Below, in pieces: positions 17,685-25,544 of a stretch of DNA of 38,609 nucleotides. The notes under the pieces were generated by a model. That model was given only the letters and a program-made list of their open reading frames with translations. It made no database searches and was not told the DNA's origin. Source of the DNA: Frankia nepalensis (GTDB taxonomy: Bacteria; Actinomycetota; Actinomycetes; Frankiales; Frankiaceae); NCBI RefSeq assembly GCF_016786325.1, contig NZ_JADWYU010000188.1:1-38609 (forward strand). Direction: 5' to 3'. Each line of letters begins with the position of its first letter. Positions within the stretch are counted from its first letter, which is position 1. The position numbers and the translations under genes are program-made.

Positions 17685-17728
17685 GGCCGTTCCCGTGGTC
17701 GGGTCCGGGCCCGGCCGGGAGCGGACGA

Positions 17729-19105
17729 TCAGGACGGCGGCGGGAGCTTGCCGGGGTTGAGCAGACCGTCGGGGTCGAAGCGGGCGGCGGCCGCGCGGAT
17801 CTGGTCGACCCGGTTCTTCAGGACCCAGGTGTGCGGGTCGTTGACGAAGACGTCGACGTCGGCGAGCCGGGTCATCCGGTCGTAGAGGGTGTCCACGTCG
17901 TCGAAGCGCAGGAAGAGCATGCCGGCCCAGTGCCGGCCCCCGCCCGGGCTCGCGAATCCCTCCAGGTGGATGAGCGACTCCGGCGCCACCGCGGCGACCT
18001 CGGCGCGGCGCCGGGTGAGGCCGTCGCCGCCGCACTGCAGGTGGGTGAGCTCGGGGCGCAGCTTGCGGACCCGGTAGGTGGTGTGGTTGTAGGACAGCGA
18101 CGTGACCAGCGCCGGGCCCTTCGGGCGCACGGCGTCGACCCGGCCGCCGTGGCGCTCGACGACCGCGCTCGCGGCGGCGACGCTGTCCTCGGTGATGATC
18201 CCGCGCACCGACAGCCGGTCGGGTGGCATCGCCGGGTCGACCGGGCGGTAGGTGGCGACGACACCGGCCTCGTCGAGGGAGAGCAGCCGGGGCGTCGGCT
18301 CCAGCTCGAACAACTCCTCGCCGGCGCTGACCGCGGCGTCGAAGTCGGAGAACGAGGCGAACAGCGCGGTCCAGCGGCGCGCGGGCCGCAGTGCCACGGT
18401 CGCGGTCGCGATGACGCCACTGACCCCGAAGGCGTGTGACTGGGCCGTGTTGTCCGGGTAGGGCACGTCGACCGGGGTGGCGTCATCGGTGCACGGCACG
18501 ACCGACAGCGAGCGGATGTAGCCGTCCCAGACGGCGCCGTTCGCGATCGAGCCGGTGCCGCCGGCGCCGCCGGCGATGAACCCGCCGATGGTCGACCCCA
18601 CGGTCGACGGCATGATCGCCAGCTCCTGGCCGGTGGCCAGCGCCGCCTTCTCCATCAGGACGAACGACGCGCCGGCCTCGGCGGTGATCCAGCCGTCCTC
18701 GACGGCCAGCACCTTCGTCGCCCGCGAGGTGTCGAGCACCAGCCCGCCGAACAGCGGGATGCCCTGGCCGTAGTTGCCGGTGCCCTGGCCGCGCGTGGTC
18801 ACCGGCACCCGGTGGCGGTGCGCGGCGCCGACCGCCGCGGCGATCCCGGCGGCGTCCCCCGGGCGAACCACGAGGTCGGCCACCCCGCCCGGCAGCATCG
18901 GCTGGAGCACGGGGCTCATGTGTGCCCAGTCGGTGGAGGCGGTCAGCCGGGCGGGCTCGTCGCGGGAGACGGCGTCCTCGCCGAACAGTCTGGTCAGTTC
19001 GAGGGCCAGGTCCCTCAGGGCGCCCGGGTCGACCGGGGTCACCTCGGGCAGCCGGGCGCGCGGGAACGCAGGGCGCGGGACGGCCTCAGCCGCGGGCTGG
19101 GACAT
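17729..19105 (-). CDS. FAD-linked oxidase (VAO/GlcD family)
   Basis: Cytosolic flavoprotein of the vanillyl-alcohol oxidase/GlcD superfamily, 458 residues. The start ATG at 19105 has an AAGGAG ribosome binding site. The PP-loop FAD-binding domain spans about 25-230: ADLVVRPGDAAGIAAAV, VPVTTRGQGTGNYGQ, LVLDTSRATKVL, then STVGSTIGGFIAGGAGGTGS. The substrate cap and the signature C-terminus ARFDPDGLLNPGKLPP follow. Unlike covalent flavoproteins, no clear histidine attachment site precedes the GGxxG segment. It lies downstream of the ABC importer genes on the same strand but behind a strong hairpin, so it probably has its own transcript. It would oxidise a hydroxy acid, amine or ring intermediate of the same pathway; the substrate is not predictable. 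Confidence 0.85.
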   Translation of the reverse strand: MSQPAAEAVPRPAFPRARLPEVTPVDPGALRDLALELTRLFGEDAVSRDEPARLTASTDWAHMSPVLQPMLPGGVADLVVRPGDAAGIAAAVGAAHRHRVPVTTRGQGTGNYGQGIPLFGGLVLDTSRATKVLAVEDGWITAEAGASFVLMEKAALATGQELAIMPSTVGSTIGGFIAGGAGGTGSIANGAVWDGYIRSLSVVPCTDDATPVDVPYPDNTAQSHAFGVSGVIATATVALRPARRWTALFASFSDFDAAVSAGEELFELEPTPRLLSLDEAGVVATYRPVDPAMPPDRLSVRGIITEDSVAAASAVVERHGGRVDAVRPKGPALVTSLSYNHTTYRVRKLRPELTHLQCGGDGLTRRRAEVAAVAPESLIHLEGFASPGGGRHWAGMLFLRFDDVDTLYDRMTRLADVDVFVNDPHTWVLKNRVDQIRAAAARFDPDGLLNPGKLPPPS

Positions 19106-19316
19106 ATTGCTCCTTCCGAGACGGCGTGGCGGCGACGTCTCGGCGGCGCCCGTCTGGGGCGCCGCGCTTCGTGAGGAGGGCCGGTCGGCACTGGGGGTGG
19201 CTGTGCCGGCCGGTGTGGGGCTGGCCTGGGTGGGGCCGGATCGGGCTTGGTCCGCGCGGCTCGGGCCTGACGTGGTGCTGTCGCGGCGGCCGGTGAGGCC
19301 GCGGTATTTACGCCGA

Positions 19317-19350
19317 ATCCCGGTGGCTCCCAGAAGGGAGCCACCGGGAT
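19317..19350 (-). terminator. Perfect 15-bp hairpin closing the ABC operon
   Basis: ATCCCGGTGGCTCCC (19317-19331) and its exact complement (19336-19350) flank the loop AGAA. It lies 23 bases after the stop of the binding-protein gene and before the FAD-oxidase gene on the minus strand. It is very stable, but a T-run is absent. Confidence 0.8.
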
Positions 19351-19373
19351 CGGGGGTTCAGGACGTCAGGGAC

Positions 19374-20606
19374 TCAGGAGGTCAGGCTGATCGACGTGTC
19401 CAGGAACTGGGTGTCGACGAGGTCCGACGGCTTGAGGCCTTCCTTGATGGGCTTGCCGGCCTTCTCGTAGATCGGGTCCAGGATGTCGATGAGCTCCTGG
19501 AGCCGGGTCTCGTCGAAGTCGCCGAGGGTCGGGGTCGAACCGTTGCCGACGATGCCGAGCTCACCCATCGTCTTCACCGCGTAGTCCGCGACGCCCTCGC
19601 TGTAGATCCAGCCGTTGTTGTACTCCTCGACCAGCTTGAGGATCAGGGCGTTCGCGGCCGACGGGTCGGCCATGAAGTCGATGACCCCCTGCTGCATGAT
19701 CGGGATCAGCTTCGTCAGGCACGGCTTGAGAGCCTCGATCTTGTCGGGCCGGATGCCGATCGCCTGCTGGTAGAAGTTGAAGCCGGCGTCCGCGACCAGC
19801 TGGTACTTCATCGCCTTGCCCCAGGACCGCACCTCGTTCTCGTAGGTGTACGGCTCCGAGGTGGCGAAGCCCTGGACGGCGAACTGGCCGCCGGAGGCCA
19901 CGAAGTTGGTGGGCGTGCCGTCGTAGCTGCCGTCGATCTGGCTCGCCTTGAGGATGCCGGAGCCGGTGAAGTAGTCCATGTACGCGGCGCCCTCGAAGTA
20001 GAGCACCTTCGTGTCGGTCTTGCCGATGTCGGCGATCGTCTGCCAGTCCGGGTGGACCTCGGGCGACCACTGGATCATCTGCGGGCTCTTCTCCAGCGCG
20101 GCGAACAGCGCGACCGTCGGCTGGGTCTCCGACAGCGCGACCTGCTCGTCGGTGCTGACGTAGGAGATCGTGATGCTGTCGTCGGCGTACACCTGCGACG
20201 TCGTGGTCTGGAAGCCGATCGCCGGGCCGCCGGCGCGGATCTCCAGGTCCACCCCGGTGTCCACGCCGCCGTGAGCGACCAGGTTGCCCGTGACGGCCTT
20301 CTTGCCGGTGTCGATCTTCGGGTCCGGGCCGATCAGCTGGTACTGGCCGCCGTGCTCCGACTCCGGGTTCCAGTCGCTCTGCAGGACGATCGTGTCCGGG
20401 CAGCCCGCCGCCTTCAGGTCGAACTCGGCGGGAACCGCGCCGCCGCCCGCGGCGGGGGGCGTGTCGGCCTCGTCGTCGTCACCGCCACAGGCGGCGGCCA
20501 CGAGCGCGATCGTCACGGCCGCCGCCGTGACGGCGAGGAGACGGCGCGGCCGGCCCGGGCTGGCCGGCGACGAGGGCAGTGCCCTGGTCAGACGTGGTCT
20601 GGTCAA
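19374..20606 (-). CDS. ABC transporter substrate-binding lipoprotein (NMT1/SsuA type)
   Basis: Extracytoplasmic binding protein of 410 residues for the importer encoded just upstream. The start is a TTG at 20606, supported by AGGGGG nine bases before it and by the absence of an in-frame ATG before the signal peptide. A basic N-region (GRPRR) and hydrophobic core end in the lipobox LVAAAC (C40), followed by an Asp/Glu-rich tether. The mature part fits the NMT1/THI5-like fold: DTIVLQSDWNPESEHGGQYQ, VDLEIRAGGPAIGFQTTTSQVYAD, PTNFVASGGQFAVQGFATSEPY and YNNGWIYSEGVADYAVKTMG. A 274-base gap with short GGTGTTGCG repeats (near 20690) separates it from the permease gene, so extra expression from an internal promoter is possible. 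The ligand is unknown; this family carries pyrimidine precursors, sulfonates, nitrate and heterocycles. Confidence 0.85.
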   Translation of the reverse strand: MTRPRLTRALPSSPASPGRPRRLLAVTAAAVTIALVAAACGGDDDEADTPPAAGGGAVPAEFDLKAAGCPDTIVLQSDWNPESEHGGQYQLIGPDPKIDTGKKAVTGNLVAHGGVDTGVDLEIRAGGPAIGFQTTTSQVYADDSITISYVSTDEQVALSETQPTVALFAALEKSPQMIQWSPEVHPDWQTIADIGKTDTKVLYFEGAAYMDYFTGSGILKASQIDGSYDGTPTNFVASGGQFAVQGFATSEPYTYENEVRSWGKAMKYQLVADAGFNFYQQAIGIRPDKIEALKPCLTKLIPIMQQGVIDFMADPSAANALILKLVEEYNNGWIYSEGVADYAVKTMGELGIVGNGSTPTLGDFDETRLQELIDILDPIYEKAGKPIKEGLKPSDLVDTQFLDTSISLTS

Positions 20607-20880
20607 CGGAGTGTTCCCCCTGGATCTTCAGGCGTTGCGGCCCGAGGACGTCGATGGACGGTGTGGTGGTGACGCGATTCGGTGTTGCGGTGGGGCAGTG
20701 GTGCGGTGTTGCGATGGGACGCGAGGGGAGCGGTAGGCGGTGGCCCGGCGGAAGTCGGTAAATGTCGGTCTGGTCGCGCGCCGGGGCGGGCGCGGGCTGG
20801 GCGTCGGCCCGGCTACGCGGCGACGCCGACGTCGCCTGGCCGGGCGGGAGTGGGGCGCGGGACGGGGACTGGGGTCGTGG

Positions 20881-21786
20881 TCAGCCCCGCCTGGGCTGGT
20901 ACCAGCGGCCTACGGCGACGCGTGACAGCCAGCCGAAGAAGACGAAGACGGCGACGCCGAGCAGGCTCGCCACCAGGGTGGTCGCCCACAGCCGTTCGCC
21001 CTCGAGCCGGGAGGCGAACACCGAGAGGTTCGTGCCGAGGCCGGCGTTGCCCTGCTTGAAGAAGAACTCACCGACGACCGCGCCGATGACCGACTGCCCC
21101 GCCGCGATCCGGAACCCGGAGAACATGGCCGGCATCGCGGCTGGCAGTTGCAGCTTCCACAGCCGGGTGAACCGGCCGGTGTGGTGCAGCGTGAACAGCT
21201 CGTGCATGCCACGGTCGACCGACTGCAGACCGAACAGCGTGTTCGACACGATCGGGAAGAACGAGATGATGACGCAGACGATCGTCCGGCTGGTGAGCGC
21301 GAACCCGAAGAAGAAGCTCAGCACGGGAGTCAGCGCCAGGATCGGGATCGTCTGCAGGACCACCGCCCACGGGTAGAGCGAACTCTCGACCCATTTCGCC
21401 TGGTTCATCAGCACGGCGGCGAGGACCCCGAGCACCATCGAGATCGCCAGGCCCGTGAAGGTGACGATCACCGTGTACTTCAGCGCCTCAAGGGTCTTGC
21501 TGAAGTTGTCCCAGTCGAGGATCCCGACCCGGACCACGTCGTGCGGCAGCGGCAGCATGAACCGCTGCCGTGGCGAGAGCGTCAGCCCGGAGACGAGGTA
21601 CCAGATCCCGATGATCAGCGCGAAGACGCTGAACGGGAGCAGGAACTTGTTGAGGAACGCGCCGGCGAGCCCGCTTCGGCCACGGCCCGCCGACCCCGGG
21701 CCCGGGGCGGTCGCGACGACTCCCATGGGCGCCGGCTCGGCGGCCGGGCCCGCCTGCGTCGCGGAGTCTACCGTCATGATCGTCAC
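20881..21786 (-). CDS. ABC transporter permease (SsuC/TauC type)
   Basis: Inner-membrane permease of about 301 residues with roughly six hydrophobic segments: FSVFALIIGIWYLVSGL, TVIVTFTGLAISMVLGVLAA, WAVVLQTIPILALTPVLSFFFG and others. The cytoplasmic coupling loop is LWKLQLPAAMPAMFSGFRIA, the EAA-type motif of this permease family, followed by GAVVGEFFF. The GTG at 21786 overlaps the ATPase stop codon by four bases (GTGA), so translational coupling is likely; ATG 21777, three codons downstream, is an alternative with slightly better spacing from AGGGA. The first 45 residues are Pro/Gly-rich. It works with the adjacent ATPase and binding protein as one importer, in which two copies of this single permease are expected. 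Confidence 0.9.
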   Translation of the reverse strand: MTIMTVDSATQAGPAAEPAPMGVVATAPGPGSAGRGRSGLAGAFLNKFLLPFSVFALIIGIWYLVSGLTLSPRQRFMLPLPHDVVRVGILDWDNFSKTLEALKYTVIVTFTGLAISMVLGVLAAVLMNQAKWVESSLYPWAVVLQTIPILALTPVLSFFFGFALTSRTIVCVIISFFPIVSNTLFGLQSVDRGMHELFTLHHTGRFTRLWKLQLPAAMPAMFSGFRIAAGQSVIGAVVGEFFFKQGNAGLGTNLSVFASRLEGERLWATTLVASLLGVAVFVFFGWLSRVAVGRWYQPRRG

Positions 21787-22544
21787 ACGTCCCTGAGGTG
21801 TCGGGAGATCTCGCCACACAGCGCCGCGAACTCGGCGCTGTAGCGGAGCTCCGGCGCGCGCGGGTAGGCGAACGGGACGGCGACCTCGGCCTTGATCCGG
21901 CCGGGCCGGCCGCTCATCACCAGCACCCGGCCCGACAGGAACACCGCCTCCTGAACCGAGTGGGTGATGAACAGCGCCGCGAACCGGCGCTGGATGAACA
22001 TGCGCAGCAGCTCGTCGTTGAGCCGCTCGCGGGTGATCTCGTCCAGCGCGCCGAACGGCTCGTCGAACAGGAAGACGTCCGGGGCGAGCACCAGCGAGCG
22101 GGCGATCGACACCCGCATCCGCATGCCGCCGGAGAGCTCGTGGGGCAGATGCCGCTCGAACCCGGCGAGCCCGACCAGCTCGATGGCCTCCGCGACCCGC
22201 GCCTGGCGCTCCCGCTTGCCCAGGTGCTCGAGCTCGGCGAGCAGGCCCACGTTGTGCGCCACGTTGCGCCAGGGCAGCAGGGTCGCGTCCTGGAAGACGT
22301 AGCCGAGCGACTTCGAATGCACGTCCACCGTGCCGCCGGTCGCGTCGTCGAGGCCGCTGGCGATCCGCAGCAGGGTGCTCTTCCCGCAGCCCGACGGGCC
22401 GACGACCGAGACGAACTCGGCGGGCGCGACCGACAGGTCCGCCCCGGCCAGCGCGACGGTACCGTCCTTGAACCTCTTGCTGACCCCGGCGAAGCGCAGC
22501 GCGGCGGTGGCCGCCGCGGGCGGGGGTTCGGTCGTCGTCGTCAT
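21783..22544 (-). CDS. ABC transporter ATP-binding protein (SsuB/TauB type)
   Basis: ATPase subunit of 253 residues. All nucleotide-binding motifs are intact: Walker A GPSGCGKST, Q-loop VFQDATLLPWRNV, signature LSGGMRMRVSIARSL, Walker B VFLFDEPFGALDE and H-loop FITHSVQEAVFL. LPWRNV after the Q-loop is typical of the nitrate/sulfonate/taurine branch. The ATG at 22544 overlaps the stop codon of the amidohydrolase gene (ATGA), and its own stop overlaps the permease GTG. The chain amidohydrolase, ATPase, permease is therefore one translationally coupled operon, which ties uptake to a hydrolytic enzyme. Confidence 0.94.
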   Translation of the reverse strand: MTTTTEPPPAAATAALRFAGVSKRFKDGTVALAGADLSVAPAEFVSVVGPSGCGKSTLLRIASGLDDATGGTVDVHSKSLGYVFQDATLLPWRNVAHNVGLLAELEHLGKRERQARVAEAIELVGLAGFERHLPHELSGGMRMRVSIARSLVLAPDVFLFDEPFGALDEITRERLNDELLRMFIQRRFAALFITHSVQEAVFLSGRVLVMSGRPGRIKAEVAVPFAYPRAPELRYSAEFAALCGEISRHLRDV

Positions 22545-23866
22545 CGGTCGGCCTTCGGTACGCAGGGATCGGGCGTCGCGGCCGGCGGTGCCGACGGCGA
22601 CGCGGGTGCTGACGCTGGCACGGGTGCTGGCACTGGCGCGGGTGTCGATGCCGGCGCCCTGGGGGAGGGCGGCGCGGGGGCCGCCAGCTCGGAGCGCACG
22701 ACGGTGCGGGCGACCACCCGGCCGTCACGCCAGACGGTCCGGGCCGCGCCGGCGGCGCCGAGAGCCTCGAGGGCGTCGCCGGCCGGCATGGCCACCAGGT
22801 CGGCGGGGGAGCCCGGAGCGAGGGAGACCGCCGGCAGGCCGAGGGCCGTCCGCGGCGCGGTGGTGACGCTGTACAGCGCGTTGACCGGGTCGAGGTGACC
22901 GCAGGTCACCATCAGCGCGGCGACCTCGAGCGCGTCGCCGCGGCCGACGACGTGGAACGGGTCGCGCAGGTTGTCGCCGCCCGCGGCGACCGTCACCCCG
23001 GCGCGCAGCAGGGGCGCCACGGCGGTCAGCCCGCGCGGCGTCGCGACGGGCTGGTCGCGGCCCTGCAGGTACAGGTTCGTCTGCGGCAGCGCCACGACCG
23101 AGATCCCGGCCTCGGCGACCCGCTCGGCGATGGTCCGCTGGGCGTCGACCGGCTGCATCGACAGGCTCACGCAGTGGCTCGCGGTGACCGGGTGCGGGAA
23201 GCCGGTGCGGGTCACCAGGTCGGCCAGGGTGACGAGGCTGAGCGCCGTCGGGTTGAGCGTCTCGTCGGTGTGCAGGTCGATCGGCGCGCCGGCCTCGCCG
23301 GCGGCGTCCAGGCAGGCGGCGACGGCGCGGTCCGGGTCGTCCTCCATGTGCGGGCAGCCGCCGGCCACGTCGGCGCCCTCCTTGAGCGCCTCGCGCAGCA
23401 GCGGTCCGGAGGTGTCGTTGACGAGGGCGACGAGCTGCAGGTCGATGATCCCCCGCCAGCGCTCACGTACCTCCACCATCGCCGAGAGCGCCGCCAGGCC
23501 CACGCTGCTCAGGACGTTGACGTGCGAGCGGATGTGGGTCGTGCCGTAGGCGAGGTGGATGCGCAGCGCCGCCTCGGCCCGGGCGATGAGCTCGGCCCGG
23601 TTCGTCTCCGGGCGCAGCGCGTCCATCGCGGCGACCGCGCCGGCGAGGTCGCCGGTCGGGTTGTGGATCAGCGACGCGGTCAGCGCCTTGTCCAGGTGAG
23701 CGTGCGGCTCGACGAACGACGCGAGCAGCACGTGCCCGGACAGGTCGGTGTCCTCCGGGCCCACCGGGCCGCCGGCGGCGGGCAGGACCCGCCGGATCAC
23801 CCCGCCCGAGATCTCCACGTCGACCGTCTCGCCGGTCGACGTCGTAGCCGAGCGCAGCCAGCTCAC
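22541..23866 (-). CDS. Amidohydrolase, cytosine deaminase-like
   Basis: Metal-dependent deaminase of 441 residues, closest in layout to cytosine deaminase. Metal and catalytic residues are visible: H55 and H57 in EPHAHLDKA, H199 and E202 in DLHTDET, H231 in ASHCVS, and D298 in AGGDNLRDPFH. The gaps between H199, E202, H231 and D298 are the same as those I recall for E. coli CodA (H214, E217, H246, D313). Members of this branch deaminate or hydrolyse cytosine, creatinine, isocytosine or triazines. GTG 23866 is the start. The last 45 residues are an Ala/Pro/Ser-rich tail probably made by slippage. It is coupled to the ABC ATPase gene by an ATGA overlap, so its substrate is probably the imported compound. 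Confidence 0.85.
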   Translation of the reverse strand: MSWLRSATTSTGETVDVEISGGVIRRVLPAAGGPVGPEDTDLSGHVLLASFVEPHAHLDKALTASLIHNPTGDLAGAVAAMDALRPETNRAELIARAEAALRIHLAYGTTHIRSHVNVLSSVGLAALSAMVEVRERWRGIIDLQLVALVNDTSGPLLREALKEGADVAGGCPHMEDDPDRAVAACLDAAGEAGAPIDLHTDETLNPTALSLVTLADLVTRTGFPHPVTASHCVSLSMQPVDAQRTIAERVAEAGISVVALPQTNLYLQGRDQPVATPRGLTAVAPLLRAGVTVAAGGDNLRDPFHVVGRGDALEVAALMVTCGHLDPVNALYSVTTAPRTALGLPAVSLAPGSPADLVAMPAGDALEALGAAGAARTVWRDGRVVARTVVRSELAAPAPPSPRAPASTPAPVPAPVPASAPASPSAPPAATPDPCVPKADR

Positions 23867-23978
23867 GGCACCCGCCAGTCGCCCACAACGCCTCCCACCG
23901 CGCCGGACTCACCGGCCGTCGACGCCCCGCGCGGCCCGGGTGGGAACCGCCCGGTTTGTGCCGCTCGTGTCCATTCAC

Positions 23979-25403
23979 TCACGCCGGGCCCACGGCGGTT
24001 CGGCTGGCCCCCACCGGATGGCGCGCTTGGCGCCGGCTCCGCGCCGGAGCGACGCCGAGCACGCGGCGGGTGATCTCGGCCATCGCCGCGGCCAACGCCG
24101 CCTCCTGGCCGGGCGGCGCGCCGCCGGAGAGGTTGACGCCGTCCACGCCCGGGATCTCCAACATCCGCTCGGCGAGCTCGGTGCCCTCCGCTATCCCGGC
24201 GGCCTCGATCTCGGCCGCCTCCGCGGCGGGGATCGTGGGCCATGCACCATTGGCGGCCCGATCGGCCGGCCCGCCATCGGCGCCGCGGTCGGCCGGCGCG
24301 GGATCAGCGGCCCGATCGGCCGGCGCGCCATCGGCGGTACGGTCGGCGGCCGGTGTCCCGCTCGCGCCGCGGCCGGGCGGTGTCCCGTTCGGAGTGGGGA
24401 CGGCCGGGGTCGCGTTCGCGGTGGTGAACGCCCGGGCCGCCCAGGTGCCGGTGATCCGTTCGAGGTAGCCGTCCGGGAGCCGGCCGGTCGCGAACGAGGC
24501 GATGACGGCCGCCGACGCCGTGCTGGTGACGACCGGGACACAGACCAGCACCAGCCCGGCGAACCCGGCGGCGCGCAGTTCGGCGACCGCCTCGGCGACC
24601 GGCCCCGGCCCGCCGCAGTGGTCGACGAACACCACGTCCGCGCCCGCGTCGATCTTGGTGAGCAGTCGCGGCAGCCGCCGGTCGGTCGGCGGAGCCGCCG
24701 GCGCGTGCGCGACCGAGCACAGCGCGCCGCCGGAGCGCGCCGCCGCGGCGGCGACGCGGCGCACGACGCCCACGCTGTCCAGGTCGAACACCGCGCGCGC
24801 CTCCGGGCGATGGCCGAGCGCCGAGTGGTCGCCGGTCACGCAGTGCACGCCCACGGCGCCCGCGTCGACACAGGCGGCGATCTCGCCCTCGATCGCGACC
24901 CGGTTACGGTCCCGGCAGTTGATCCCCACCCAGGCGGGCACGCCCTCCTCGGCCAGCAGCCGGGCGCGGTACGACGGCGGGAACTGGACCCGGGCGCCGC
25001 CATGGTCGCCGAGCAGGCACGCGTCGGCCACGCCGGCGAGCGCCGCCGCGCTCGCGCGCAGGCTCGCGGCGGACAGCGGCTCGGCCGGCAGGTCGGCGAC
25101 CACGACGGGTCTGCTGCCCGCCGCGGCGAGGAAGGCCGCCACGGCGGGCTGCCGCCCGGCGGCCGGCGGCTCGGGGCGGGCGGCGGCCAGTGGCCCGGCC
25201 GCGAGCGTCGCCGCGTACGGCCAGTCAGCGGCGTCGACCTGGACGAACGAGCAGGCGCCGAACCCGGGGACCTCGCAGGACCCGTCGGTGCCGACACCCG
25301 CGCACGGGCCGTAGTCCATCTTCTTCGGGCACCGGTCAGCCGCGGCGTGCCAGCCGCCGACGGCGAGGTGCCCGATGTCGACCACGCCATCACTGTCCAG
25401 CAC
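23979..25403 (-). CDS. MetV/MetF-like methylenetetrahydrofolate reductase
   Basis: Protein of 474 residues that joins a short cysteine module to a TIM-barrel related to methylenetetrahydrofolate reductase. The first 55 residues contain CPKKMDYGPCAGVGTDGSCEV...ACSF (C25, C34, C43, C51), the metal/Fe-S module of the MTHFR C-terminal (MetV) family. The barrel (about 75-330) shows VVVADLPAEPLSAAS, VPAWVGINCRDRNR, VHCVTGDHS, and KIDAGADVVFVDHCGGPG, where the usual family has KxxAGADFxxTQ. The standard N-terminal FEFFPP segment of MetF is absent, so the reaction may differ. A 27-bp repeat forms a linker near residues 350-390. The GTG start is uncertain. Lying 112 bases before the amidohydrolase gene, it suggests one-carbon handling in this pathway. 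Confidence 0.7.
   Translation of the reverse strand: MLDSDGVVDIGHLAVGGWHAAADRCPKKMDYGPCAGVGTDGSCEVPGFGACSFVQVDAADWPYAATLAAGPLAAARPEPPAAGRQPAVAAFLAAAGSRPVVVADLPAEPLSAASLRASAAALAGVADACLLGDHGGARVQFPPSYRARLLAEEGVPAWVGINCRDRNRVAIEGEIAACVDAGAVGVHCVTGDHSALGHRPEARAVFDLDSVGVVRRVAAAAARSGGALCSVAHAPAAPPTDRRLPRLLTKIDAGADVVFVDHCGGPGPVAEAVAELRAAGFAGLVLVCVPVVTSTASAAVIASFATGRLPDGYLERITGTWAARAFTTANATPAVPTPNGTPPGRGASGTPAADRTADGAPADRAADPAPADRGADGGPADRAANGAWPTIPAAEAAEIEAAGIAEGTELAERMLEIPGVDGVNLSGGAPPGQEAALAAAMAEITRRVLGVAPARSRRQARHPVGASRTAVGPA
24243..24350 (-). repeat. 27-bp tandem repeat in the MTHFR-like gene
   Basis: Four consecutive 27-bp units encode the nine-residue pattern PADR(T/A/G)A(D/N)(G/P)(A/G). Together they form a charged, probably disordered linker that interrupts the C-terminal part of the protein. 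Units are 24324-24350, 24297-24323, 24270-24296 and 24243-24269 in reading order. Confidence 0.85.
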
Positions 25404-25544
25404 CCCTGGCCCGGTTGAGTTTCGTGACCATGAAAACTGGGTTTCGGCCCATGGTCGCGGCGGGCAGTAGTCCTGGTCGTATCTGTGAGCGGCCCGACCG
25501 ACCAGGTTTCGGCGCGGCGCGGCGCGGCGACACGCGGCCGGCGG

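Noticed and set aside
17705-17714. CCGGGCCCGG palindrome between the convergent genes
   Set aside because: It has no loop and is only ten bases of G/C, so it is not convincing as a terminator.
20819-20836. Small inverted repeat GGCGAC/GTCGCC in the permease to binding-protein gap
   Set aside because: A 6-bp stem is expected by chance at this GC content, so I do not call a terminator.
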